Assembly (NCBI GenBank): GCA_947259705.1
Contig: CAMYNL010000004.1
Coordinates: forward strand, 88,658-152,657
Direction: 5' to 3'
DNA length: 64,000 nt
From: an uncultured Gammaproteobacteria bacterium
GTDB lineage: Bacteria; Pseudomonadota; Gammaproteobacteria; Arenicellales; JAANXG01
The notes under the pieces are model-generated. The model saw nothing but the letters and a program-made list of their open reading frames with translations, searched no databases and was not told the origin of the DNA. Of this stretch, positions 17,563-25,815 are shown piece by piece (the stretch's first letter is position 1; each line of letters starts with the position of its first letter). The position numbers and the translations under genes were made by a program.

Positions 17563-18363
17563 TCAAACCGGCTTAATCAATCTGTAAACATTGTGGCCAT
17601 ACTTCAATAAGTACCGCGCGATAGCCAAGTTCCGGTGTCTCATGAGAAGAAAGCGCAATACGGAAACGTAATAATAATGAGGCGGGAAATATTGCCTCTG
17701 TACCCGGAGGCGCTCCGTTACATGTACTTCCGAATTCGGAAGGTCGCTGCTCACGCCACTCGTATCAAAGTCGGCAAATGTCAAAGGAACATACCGAGTA
17801 GTAGCATGGTGGCAGAGAATAGCGCGAACCATAAAATCGTAATCACCGGCTATACGGAAAGTCTCGTCGTAACCTCCGAGATCGAGAAAGAGAGAGCGTT
17901 TTATCAACACCGCCGGATGATATATTGTTCTCGTAAGTAAGTAACCGACATCCACCCGTCGAGGTTGTTTTCTAAGTTCCAGTCCATTACCCCCATGATC
18001 ATAGATCAGGTCGCCGTAAACCAGGTCTTCTGCTACGTTGAGGAGAAATATGTCCTTAAACAAACTGGTACTATGTATCCTGTCTCCAGCGTTGAGAAAA
18101 TATAGATACTCGCCGCGGCTTAGCGTGGCGCCCTTGTTCATGGCGGAGAAGATGCCGGCATCCGGTTCCGAGATGAAGTGAGAAAGAGTGTGCTTGTGGT
18201 ATTCGATCTCTTTCTGAGTTCCGTCTTTCGAATCTCCATCAATAATGATGTATTCGAGTTGATTGAAAGTCTGGTTGAGAACGCTCTCCATAGTACGTCG
18301 AATACGTTGTTTTTCGTTGCAACATACAGTGATTACTGAGACCTTTTCTTTCGCGATAGACAT
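17563..18363 (-). CDS. GT2 family glycosyltransferase (WcaA-like)
   Basis: A 266-residue GT-A glycosyltransferase. VSVITVCCNEKQRIRRTMESV begins the fold, YIIIDGDSKDGT is the nucleotide site, SEPDAGIFSAMNKG and YFLNAGDRI (an Ala-Gly-Asp variant of the DxD) follow. It is a paralogue of the gene at 15499-16245. It ends 16 bp from the convergent methyltransferase and its start diverges from the GT2 at 18442. It probably adds one sugar to the same glycan. Confidence 0.87.
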   Translation of the reverse strand: MSIAKEKVSVITVCCNEKQRIRRTMESVLNQTFNQLEYIIIDGDSKDGTQKEIEYHKHTLSHFISEPDAGIFSAMNKGATLSRGEYLYFLNAGDRIHSTSLFKDIFLLNVAEDLVYGDLIYDHGGNGLELRKQPRRVDVGYLLTRTIYHPAVLIKRSLFLDLGGYDETFRIAGDYDFMVRAILCHHATTRYVPLTFADFDTSGVSSDLPNSEVHVTERLRVQRQYFPPHYYYVSVLRFLLMRHRNLAIARYLLKYGHNVYRLIKPV

Positions 18364-18441
18364 GCAACAATAATATAAATGAATTGAGCGAGAAATGCTT
18401 TCAAGGGCGATCCATGGCAGTTTTGTCAGTCCATTATATGC

Positions 18442-19416
18442 GTGAAGTGTGCGTGGGTGCTAACGGTGCGTAAGACCCCATTGGTTTCCGTAGTAATGCC
18501 TGTTCGTAACAGCGAGAAAACGATTGGTTTGGCGCTCGAGTCAGTGTTGCATCAGACGCATGGAAACCTGGAAGTTCTAGTAGTAGACGACTCTTCTGAA
18601 GATAACTCGTCGACTATAGTGGAGGCCTATGGAGATTCCAGAATTCATCTATTGCATCACAATACAAGACGTGGGCCCGGCGCATCACGAAATACTGGCA
18701 TTAGCCGGGCGTCAGGAGATTGGATCGCATTTATTGATGCTGATGATATGTGGACCAAGGATCGACTGGATTATCTTTTGCGTGCAGCGTCGGGCTTTGA
18801 TGATGTAATGGTATGTGACAGCATTTCTGTCTGCGTCGCGGATCGCGGAGGACTGAAACCGCTATATTCTAACTGGACAAGAATTGATCTAAAGCTGATA
18901 CATGAGAACAAATTATTCAACCTGGAGAGGTTCCTAGGGCTGTCGAAGTGGACGGTCCAACCAATGATACCCCTGTCGCTCGTTCGTCATCATGGAGTCA
19001 TGCAGCCGGAGCGGGATTATGCGGAGGACATAGAATTCTTGCTGCGGCTACTTCATAAAGACGTGGGAATGGTAATCGAAGAAAGGGAAATGTATCTTTA
19101 TAGAAGAGGTCACGATTCGATAAGCCGCAATCCACAACGCGCATCGATTTTTAGGCACACCCTGGAAAAGCTTTTGAGAGAGCTCGATCTGTCTGAACCG
19201 GAACGTGAGGCCTTGCAAAGCAGGATCGATGGTCTAGAAATTCAGGAACAATACCTTAATTTTGTTGGTGCGATGAAAAGAGGGAACCTGGCGAGATGCA
19301 TGAAAAGTGCAGCAGTGGAACCCCGAATTCTGGCGGAGTTGCTGCGTAGGCTACCGGGAACCCTGAATATCCGACGACATCAACTGGTTGACAAACTCAG
19401 ATACCGGAAACGATGA
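18442..19416 (+). CDS. GT2 family glycosyltransferase
   Basis: A glycosyltransferase of 324 residues if GTG 18442 is used, or 316 if GTG 18466 just ahead of the PLVSVVMPVRNSEKT fold start is used; no clear ribosome site decides. VLVVDDSSEDNSS binds nucleotide and IAFIDADDMW is the DxD. The C-terminal part is helical. Its stop overlaps the TagD-like gene start by 4 bases, so it is co-translated with the glycerol-phosphate genes and may prime or branch that polymer. Confidence 0.87.
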   Translation: MKCAWVLTVRKTPLVSVVMPVRNSEKTIGLALESVLHQTHGNLEVLVVDDSSEDNSSTIVEAYGDSRIHLLHHNTRRGPGASRNTGISRASGDWIAFIDADDMWTKDRLDYLLRAASGFDDVMVCDSISVCVADRGGLKPLYSNWTRIDLKLIHENKLFNLERFLGLSKWTVQPMIPLSLVRHHGVMQPERDYAEDIEFLLRLLHKDVGMVIEEREMYLYRRGHDSISRNPQRASIFRHTLEKLLRELDLSEPEREALQSRIDGLEIQEQYLNFVGAMKRGNLARCMKSAAVEPRILAELLRRLPGTLNIRRHQLVDKLRYRKR

Positions 19417-19802
19417 AGAGAGTCATCACCTTCGGCACTTTTGATGTATTCCACGTAGGACATCTGAGGATTCTTGAGAGAGCAAGGTCCTATGGAGACT
19501 ACCTGATTGTAGGTGTATCGTCCGACAGTCTAAATGTGTCCAAGAAGGGCAGACATGCAGTTTACAGTCAGGAAGAACGTCGGGAGATCGTATCAGCTTT
19601 GAGAGTCGTTGATCAAACGTTCTACGAAGAATCCCTGGAGAAGAAGAGGGAATATCTCGAAGCCTACGCCGCGGATGTCCTCGTCATGGGGGATGATTGG
19701 GCCGGTAGATTCGATGAATTCAAGAATATCTGCGAGGTCATCTATCTCCCGCGCACGCCGGCAATATCGACGACCGCAATAATCGAAAGTATCAAGCGTT
19801 GA
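19413..19802 (+). CDS. tagD: Glycerol-3-phosphate cytidylyltransferase (TagD-like)
   Basis: A 129-residue nucleotidyltransferase matching TagD in length and motifs: GTFDVFHVGH at residues 8-17 (HxGH active site), the VGVSSDSLN loop and RTPAISTT near the end, which replaces the ISTT motif of cytidylyltransferases. It should make CDP-glycerol from CTP and sn-glycerol 3-phosphate. The next gene is the matching CDP-glycerol glycerophosphotransferase, which supports glycerol rather than ethanolamine or FAD chemistry. Confidence 0.88.
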   Translation: MKRVITFGTFDVFHVGHLRILERARSYGDYLIVGVSSDSLNVSKKGRHAVYSQEERREIVSALRVVDQTFYEESLEKKREYLEAYAADVLVMGDDWAGRFDEFKNICEVIYLPRTPAISTTAIIESIKR

Positions 19803-19847
19803 CAACCCCTGTTTTCGGGTATCCAGCCGTAACCTGCAATCGACCAT

Positions 19848-21023
19848 ATGAAGATTGATAAGCGAAGACCGAAGCACTGGCTCTTGCTCATCGTTTTTGG
19901 TGTGAATTGCGTGATCGGCATGATGGCACGATGCATACTGGCGCGAAAATCACGCGTAGTTTTGTATGGACATAAACTGCATGGAAATTTGCTCTCTGTA
20001 TTTGAAGAGATAGAAGGGAACAGAAGAAATTCTGATCTATCGGTGGTTTACCTGACAATGGACCCTGCATATCGGGAGGAACTCAGGAGGTCCGGGATCA
20101 ATGCCTTTGCCGCGTATAACGTCCTGGAAATGATCGCTGTATGTAGGTCGGTCGCGATCGTTACAGATCATGGCCCCCACGCGCTCTTATTACTCTTGAA
20201 ATTCACCGATATGCCGTTTTTTGATGTGTGGCATGGAATACCGTTCAAGGGTTTTGACAAGCAGGACTTCAAGTACTTGCAGAACTATAGAAAGTTATTC
20301 GTTGCCTCACCGTCTATGAAACGCATGTATGAGGAAAAGTTCGGTTTTCGGGAACGGCAGATCGTGGTTACCGGCTACGGGAGAACGGACAAGCTTGTCA
20401 ACGGTGGTTTCACCAAGAATGAGTTGATGGATAAATATGGTTTGGCGCCAGAAAGCGGGAAGACAGTTCTCCTGGCGCCGACCTGGCATCACGATCGCCA
20501 GACAAGGAGAGTCATGCCGTTCGGTTGGGAAGTCGATGAAGTCATGGAGAAATTGACAGAATTTACCGACAAGACCGGTCATCTGATTATTGTTCGCCTG
20601 CACCTCAACAGCCCGTCAGGGAGCTCCCATGGGCCCGGGCGTATTCGCTTCATGTCTTCGGATGACTACCCGATAGCGGAGGAGATACTGGCTCTCAGCG
20701 ATGTGCTGGTAAGTGATTGGTCATCCATTATTTTTGACTTCTTGCTCCTTCGCAGGCCCACAGTGTTCGTGGACAGCGAGCCACCCTTCAATAAGGGATT
20801 CTCTTATGGTCCGGAAAATCGATTCGGACCGCTGGTGCGGACGCCGGCGCAACTCATTTCCACACTGGAGCGTGTTTGCGATGACCCTGTAAAATCATTG
20901 CACGAACACGAGCAGAAAATGGAAGCAGTGATGCAAGAAGTGTACGGGGGATTTGCGGATGGCAAGGCTGGGAAAAGGTATGTCGAAAATATAAAGAAAT
21001 ACTCTGTAGGTGGTTCCGGTTAA
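19848..21023 (+). CDS. CDP-glycerol glycerophosphotransferase family protein
   Basis: A 391-residue transferase of the TagB/TagF family. Family marks are an N-terminal hydrophobic segment (residues 11-30), DVWHGIPFKGFDK from residue 126, APTWHHDRQ, and SDWSSIIFDFLLLRRP near residue 290. It should transfer glycerol phosphate from CDP-glycerol onto a membrane-associated glycan. In Gram-negative bacteria such enzymes make phosphoglycerol-containing capsules or modify O-antigen. It is 45 bp from the tagD-like gene. Its stop overlaps by 4 bases the stop of the convergent Stealth gene. Confidence 0.87.
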   Translation: MKIDKRRPKHWLLLIVFGVNCVIGMMARCILARKSRVVLYGHKLHGNLLSVFEEIEGNRRNSDLSVVYLTMDPAYREELRRSGINAFAAYNVLEMIAVCRSVAIVTDHGPHALLLLLKFTDMPFFDVWHGIPFKGFDKQDFKYLQNYRKLFVASPSMKRMYEEKFGFRERQIVVTGYGRTDKLVNGGFTKNELMDKYGLAPESGKTVLLAPTWHHDRQTRRVMPFGWEVDEVMEKLTEFTDKTGHLIIVRLHLNSPSGSSHGPGRIRFMSSDDYPIAEEILALSDVLVSDWSSIIFDFLLLRRPTVFVDSEPPFNKGFSYGPENRFGPLVRTPAQLISTLERVCDDPVKSLHEHEQKMEAVMQEVYGGFADGKAGKRYVENIKKYSVGGSG

Positions 21024-22132
21024 ATCTCGAATGGAGATTTTTCTGGAAAGTAGCTGTCAAGGAATCGGAATATCAGCGCATCGAATCTGGAGGTATCCGA
21101 ATCAGAGCTTATAGGCTCGTTGATGCAAAATGTCGCATATTTACTGGTCAACAGCAATTCTCTCGATACGGGACGGAAGAAAGGGCTGGCAACGTTGACA
21201 TACCTGTTAAAGACGGCTGCGTTGTTGTGCGGAACGAACTTAACCTTGTCTATGTAGTACCCGTAATAGGGAAACAGTGAGCAAGGTACTTTTATGTCTG
21301 TCTTGCTGCGGAATCTGTTTTTCGCCGTTTTGGTAAACTCGTGGCTGGCCCTCGATTCGAGTTCGTAGAGAATCGATTTCAGCTGACTATACGGTACATG
21401 CAGTATTTTATTCGTTAGTGGTTTACCGAACAGCTCATAAATCAACACTCGATCGTTATGGGTTGCCCAGACTTCGGAGCTGTCTGATTCATCCGCCGGC
21501 TCCTTTTTAACGACATCCGGGGAGAGGTACACGATGGCCCGGCCGTCAGGGGCGAAGAAATCCGAATACCTGGATTCGTGGCCGAAAAAGAAATCATCAT
21601 TTAGGTAGAGGTAGCGTTCATTCAGCCCGGGTATGTGGTGCAGGCAGGTTTCTATAGCATGGGCATTGAACGTGGGTAGCGCCTCACGGTCCGGAAAGAT
21701 CTCTTTGTGGTCAACCACGTGTATCTGTGGGTGCTGCAGATTCAACCATGAGGGAATCTGGTTATCCGTTACTATGTAGATATTACGCACATACTTCGCA
21801 TAGAGAGAGAGAGAGCGAAGCGAATATTTCAGTTCATCTCTATTGTGGAATCGAGAATGGTGTGTTGATGAGGGATGGATTTCAGTCGGATTCTCAATTT
21901 TCTGATAAAACTTCTTCTTTTCCAACCAAACCGGGTCGCGGCCATCCACCCAGGTGTACACTGCATCAACAATTTCATGGGTGGAATCGCCGAGTCTTGA
22001 ATCATTTACGGATGCAGTCGGAAGAGCGTATGGCGCTAGCCTGTAGCGGAGAGTTACCGCCACCTCGAGAGCAGGCCCCAAGAGAAGCCGGGCGAAGTTT
22101 CTAATTTGCCGAGCAAAAAACGTTGAGGCCAT
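21020..22132 (-). CDS. Stealth family sugar-phosphate transferase
   Basis: A 370-residue Stealth protein (CpsY/LcbA/SacB-like), a family that transfers hexose-1-phosphate to make phosphodiester-linked capsules. Conserved region 1 VYTWVDGRDP is at residues 58-67, region 2 RFHNRDELKYSLRSL to NIYIVTD at about 94-123, and NDDFFFG near 180, followed by CR3 and CR4 with histidines in VPYSQ and FPYYGYY-like stretches. The donor sugar is unknown, often UDP-GlcNAc or UDP-ManNAc; the neighbouring UDP-GlcNAc 2-epimerase makes the latter plausible. Confidence 0.88.
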   Translation of the reverse strand: MASTFFARQIRNFARLLLGPALEVAVTLRYRLAPYALPTASVNDSRLGDSTHEIVDAVYTWVDGRDPVWLEKKKFYQKIENPTEIHPSSTHHSRFHNRDELKYSLRSLSLYAKYVRNIYIVTDNQIPSWLNLQHPQIHVVDHKEIFPDREALPTFNAHAIETCLHHIPGLNERYLYLNDDFFFGHESRYSDFFAPDGRAIVYLSPDVVKKEPADESDSSEVWATHNDRVLIYELFGKPLTNKILHVPYSQLKSILYELESRASHEFTKTAKNRFRSKTDIKVPCSLFPYYGYYIDKVKFVPHNNAAVFNRYVNVASPFFRPVSRELLLTSKYATFCINEPISSDSDTSRFDALIFRFLDSYFPEKSPFEI

Positions 22133-22453
22133 GATGGGAGAACGCAGGTCAGATAAAATCCAGGTGAGACACTTCTACAAGCGGTTCGAAGTCGCTATAT
22201 TCGCGAGTTGGTAGCTTGGCAGCATGTTCGGTTTAATACAAGAAGCTAGGAATTTGAGGAAAACGAAAGTCGAACCTTTGGTAGTCCATATGACGCAACA
22301 TGTGGGCCTTTACGGGCACACCGATTCACCAAGTTATGCCCCGGAGCTATTGCCGATACATCGACCTAGATCAGGATGAACGAGGAGACCCTCGTTCTGA
22401 AAATCTTAACTAATATAGGTAATGATATCGATTTAATGGTTTAGGCGATTATA
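22133..22453. other. 321-bp divergent intergenic region
   Basis: It separates the Stealth gene from the 2-epimerase and must hold both promoters. The last 60 bases are A+T-rich, but no -35/-10 pair of good spacing was found. No coding frame is supported. Confidence 0.4.
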
Positions 22454-23602
22454 GTGGAAAAACAAAAGAAAACACCCTGCATAGCAATCTTTACCGGGAC
22501 CAAGGCGCAATTCATAAAGATGGTTCCTATAGCCTTCGAACTCCAGCGCCGCGGCGCTGAGTATCGCTTGATAGACACGGGTCAGCATGGCGCATTGATC
22601 AAAGATATAATTGGGAAATACGGACTGGACGAGCCGGACGTCAAGTTGACCAAGGGGGAGGGTGTGTCGAGTCTGTTGGGGGGGCTGGGCTGGTTCGCGA
22701 GCCTCCTCTGGCGCTACATTCTGCGGGGCAGCAAGAATTTCGAGGAATTGTTTGGTAGCAGTTATGGATATGCCTTGGTGCATGGGGACACTGCATCAAC
22801 ACTGGTCAGCACACTCGTCGCCCGCCGCGGTGGCCAGAAGGTTGTTCATGTGGAGGCGGGTCTGCGCAGTTGGGATTACCTGAACCCATTTCCCGAGGAA
22901 CTGATCCGCATCGTCGTGATGAAGATGGCGGATGTGCTCTTTGTGCCATCGGAAGGCGCCATGTCGAACCTACGAAGAATGAAACTGGAACACAGAGCCC
23001 ACCGGATCCCGGACAACACATTGTTGGACACGGTGCGCCATGACCTGGCCGAAGCGGGCGAACCACCAAGTGATTTACCAGCGCGCTATTGCGTGGTCAC
23101 CTTACACAGGTTGGAAACCCTCTACCGGCGTGCTGCGCTGCGCCGGGCTGTGGAAGTGATCCTGGATGCTCATGAACGGGCGCCGGTGGTACTGGTGGGC
23201 CACCACCCGACAATGAGAAGGTTGGACGTGTCGGGATTCGGCGACCGGTTGTCGGAGGCGGGCGTAATGATTAAACCGCTTATGGACCACGGGCGTTTCC
23301 TGGCGCTGCTCCAGGGTGCGGAATTCCTGATGACGGACGGCGGTTCGGTTCAGGAGGAGGCCTCTTACCTTGGCGTGCCGACCCTTCTGCTGCGCCGTAA
23401 CACCGAGCGCGACGAAGGGCTGGATACCAATGTTTGTCTCTCGCGCTGGGACGCGCAGACGATTCATGAGTTCTTCGCGAGTTACCCGTCATACAGGCGG
23501 GAGCCGGTCTTAAGAACGGCGGAAAGCCCGAGTTCCGTCATTGTGGATGTTCTGGAAAACTTGGCAGCAGGCGCCTCGGAAGCGGATCGCGAACAGGCAT
23601 GA
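22454..23602 (+). CDS. UDP-N-acetylglucosamine 2-epimerase (WecB-like)
   Basis: A 382-residue GT-B-like epimerase that should convert UDP-GlcNAc to UDP-ManNAc. Family marks are IFTGTKAQF near the N terminus, IDTGQHG, VHGDTASTLVS, HVEAGLRS (the catalytic acidic and histidine loop) and MTDGGSVQEEASYLGVPTLLLRRNTERDEG. The region preceding GTG 22454 gives no better start. Base composition changes within this gene to the higher G+C of the housekeeping regions. The hydrolysing NeuC subtype is possible, since both share these motifs. Confidence 0.85.
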   Translation: MEKQKKTPCIAIFTGTKAQFIKMVPIAFELQRRGAEYRLIDTGQHGALIKDIIGKYGLDEPDVKLTKGEGVSSLLGGLGWFASLLWRYILRGSKNFEELFGSSYGYALVHGDTASTLVSTLVARRGGQKVVHVEAGLRSWDYLNPFPEELIRIVVMKMADVLFVPSEGAMSNLRRMKLEHRAHRIPDNTLLDTVRHDLAEAGEPPSDLPARYCVVTLHRLETLYRRAALRRAVEVILDAHERAPVVLVGHHPTMRRLDVSGFGDRLSEAGVMIKPLMDHGRFLALLQGAEFLMTDGGSVQEEASYLGVPTLLLRRNTERDEGLDTNVCLSRWDAQTIHEFFASYPSYRREPVLRTAESPSSVIVDVLENLAAGASEADREQA

Positions 23603-23642
23603 GATGGGGCGACTCAGTGGATTAGAGATACCCCAATATCGG

Positions 23643-24590
23643 TTAGCTGCGGTTCGAGAAAAGCGACGGGGGAAGATCGGCCAACCGCCGTGCAGGTAGG
23701 CAGAAAATGTTGTCATGGTGAGACAAATTCTCGCACCTGTCGACGGGGATGAGCTTTGAATAACAGCTCTTTGTGCGTGACAGGCGATATATTCTGTAGT
23801 CGTTGTACTCAGACAGTATATCTGCCACCTCGCGATGTCCTACATCCTGAATGCCGACTTCGACGCAGAGTATAGGCGCATAGTCCCGGCTGACCGTATT
23901 GGCGGCGCCCCTCAGAACCTCCAGTTCGAAGCCCTCTACGTCTATCTTTATCATCGTCACGTTGCCGGCATCTTGGCCGGCCAGGACGTCATCCAGTCTT
24001 CGTACCTCGACGGTCTCGAAACGGGAAACATTCTTTGTTTGGCGGAGTGTCGGGCTGACGATGTCGGTGTAGAGGCGAGCTTCGCCGGCAGCGCTGCTTG
24101 CCCCCAGCCTGAGTGGGGTGATGTTCGAAAACCCATTCAGATGGATGGTGTTCACGAGGTCGTGGAAGCGCTGTCCCTGTGGCTCCAAAGCAATAACGTG
24201 GCCGCTGTTTCCCACCAGCTGCGACGCGCGGGCCGACATCTGTCCCTCGCTGGCACCGACATCGACGAAGGAATCGCCTGGTGCCAGAATGTTTTCCATC
24301 ATCCGCAAAGTGCCCAGTTCGTAGAATCCGAGGTAGTAGTAGTTCTCCCCAGCCCCGCAGCTTACGCAAATGTCGAAGCCGAACACGGTCGGCGTGATGA
24401 CACAGCCCCTGATGGGGGGCAATAAAGCGGAGGCAAGTTTCTTGCAAAGGTAAGGCACCAAACGGTGGGGAAAAGTTCTAGCAAGGGCAAAACATGCGGT
24501 GTGTATTGTTGTCAGTCGCTGGCGTAGTCTGGCCGACTGATCGTAATCGGCTTTCGAAAGCGACAATTCAGTCGACTGGACGGACTTCAT
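23643..24590 (-). CDS. FkbM family methyltransferase
   Basis: A 315-residue FkbM methyltransferase. FVDVGASEGQMSARAS is the SAM loop, VIALEPQGQRF follows, and MIKIDVEGFELEVLRGA is the FkbM signature. About 90 residues precede the domain and have no recognised fold. It is convergent with the 2-epimerase gene and separated from the downstream pilin-modification genes by about 300 bp. It probably methylates a surface sugar. Confidence 0.87.
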   Translation of the reverse strand: MKSVQSTELSLSKADYDQSARLRQRLTTIHTACFALARTFPHRLVPYLCKKLASALLPPIRGCVITPTVFGFDICVSCGAGENYYYLGFYELGTLRMMENILAPGDSFVDVGASEGQMSARASQLVGNSGHVIALEPQGQRFHDLVNTIHLNGFSNITPLRLGASSAAGEARLYTDIVSPTLRQTKNVSRFETVEVRRLDDVLAGQDAGNVTMIKIDVEGFELEVLRGAANTVSRDYAPILCVEVGIQDVGHREVADILSEYNDYRIYRLSRTKSCYSKLIPVDRCENLSHHDNIFCLPARRLADLPPSLFSNRS

Positions 24591-24888
24591 AAGTGCGAGT
24601 TGTCTAATGGCCTTGGTAGTCTGTTTGACATGATTCTATAGACAACCATCGCCCGCAATCACGCGTATTCACCTACCGTTGAATTAGGCAGTCCAGGACG
24701 TCTTGCCTGGTAAGTATAGACGGTGACGCTAGAATTCGGCGTAGTTCCAGCAGGATCGACACGGACCACGGAGAATTGTGTTGTCGCTTATCGGATAAGT
24801 CTAGAAATACGAATGTGAAGTCTTGGAAAAGGCCAACGATGGCCCTAACGAGACGTTTCCGTCGAGATGTCTGGACCTGGGCACCCTA
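24591..24888. other. 298-bp intergenic stretch
   Basis: It lies between the start of the FkbM gene and the end of the DPM1-like gene, both on the minus strand, so it should carry the FkbM promoter. TTGACA occurs at 24627 on the plus strand, which faces the wrong way. Nothing else recognisable. It marks the boundary of the glycan island. Confidence 0.35.
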
Positions 24889-25815
24889 CTACCGTGTTGT
24901 CGTTCTTTCGTTTCTACGCGGTTCGGCCTCCGACGTAAAGTCCGAAGCGCGGCGCCGTTCTTCAGAATACCGATAGTGCAGTGCCGAAATCTGCTCGGAG
25001 ATGATCCCGAACAGCAGGGTGAACAGGGCCGACAGGTAGAGCACCGCCCCCATGTTGGTGAACCGATGCAGGGTGAAATACGTGTAGGTGTGCCACAAGG
25101 TGCCAACCAGAAACAGACCCAGGCTGATGGGCAGAAAGAAGCGCATGGGAGAAAACAGCGCACCGATCCGCATAATGATAATCAGAAACCGCACGCCGTC
25201 CTTCATGATGCGGATTTTGCTCTTGCCCGCCCGCTGCTTCGCTTCTATAGGGACGTAGCCCACCGGGTGGCCGCAGCGGAAGAATGCCATAGTGGAGGTG
25301 GTGGGATAGGAAAATCCGTTCGGCAGCAGGTAGAGAAACTTGCGGAAGTGGCGAGTATAGGCGGCACGGAAGCCTGAGGTGAGATCATCCACACGGAAAC
25401 CGGTCATCACACTGGCGAGCTTGTTGAAGCACAAGTTTGCTATTCGACGGCCGGTCGACGCATGGGTATGCCAGGCCCGCGCGCCTACGGCCATGGCGTA
25501 GCCTTGCGACAATTTGTCGAGCAGCCGGGCGATGTCATCAGGGTCATGTTGTCCATCCGAGTCCATGAAAACCAGAATCTCACCCCGGGCATGCCGTGCA
25601 CCGGTCTTGATCGCTGCGCCATTACCGATGTTCTGCGGATGACGCAGCACGGTCACATACGGCGGTGCGGTCACGGCAGGTTCGGAGCCATCATCCACGA
25701 CGATGATCTCCGCCTCGGGATAGAGTTCATGGAGCTGCTCCAGCAGGACGGACAAGCTGGCGGTTTCATTCAGGCAGGGCAGAATGATGCTGAGGGTTCG
25801 CGCGGAAGGGGTCAT
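24889..25815 (-). CDS. GT2 glycosyltransferase, dolichol-phosphate mannosyltransferase (DPM1)-like, membrane anchored
   Basis: A 308-residue enzyme with a cytoplasmic GT-A domain (SIILPCLNETASL, IIVVDDGS, IGNGAAIKTGARHARG, VFMDSDGQHDPDD) and two C-terminal membrane helices at about 219-240 and 251-275. DPM1/ArnC-type enzymes load a sugar onto polyprenyl phosphate. ATG 25815 overlaps the upstream gene stop (ATGA). That partner is a GT-C membrane enzyme, so the pair fits a make-and-transfer scheme: undecaprenyl-phosphate sugar made here, used by the GT-C outside. The sugar is unknown. Confidence 0.87.
   Translation of the reverse strand: MTPSARTLSIILPCLNETASLSVLLEQLHELYPEAEIIVVDDGSEPAVTAPPYVTVLRHPQNIGNGAAIKTGARHARGEILVFMDSDGQHDPDDIARLLDKLSQGYAMAVGARAWHTHASTGRRIANLCFNKLASVMTGFRVDDLTSGFRAAYTRHFRKFLYLLPNGFSYPTTSTMAFFRCGHPVGYVPIEAKQRAGKSKIRIMKDGVRFLIIIMRIGALFSPMRFFLPISLGLFLVGTLWHTYTYFTLHRFTNMGAVLYLSALFTLLFGIISEQISALHYRYSEERRRASDFTSEAEPRRNERTTTR

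Noticed and set aside
24591-24888. A tRNA or small RNA gene in the gap at the island border
   Set aside because: No T-loop GTTCGA, no CCA end, and no cloverleaf could be drawn.
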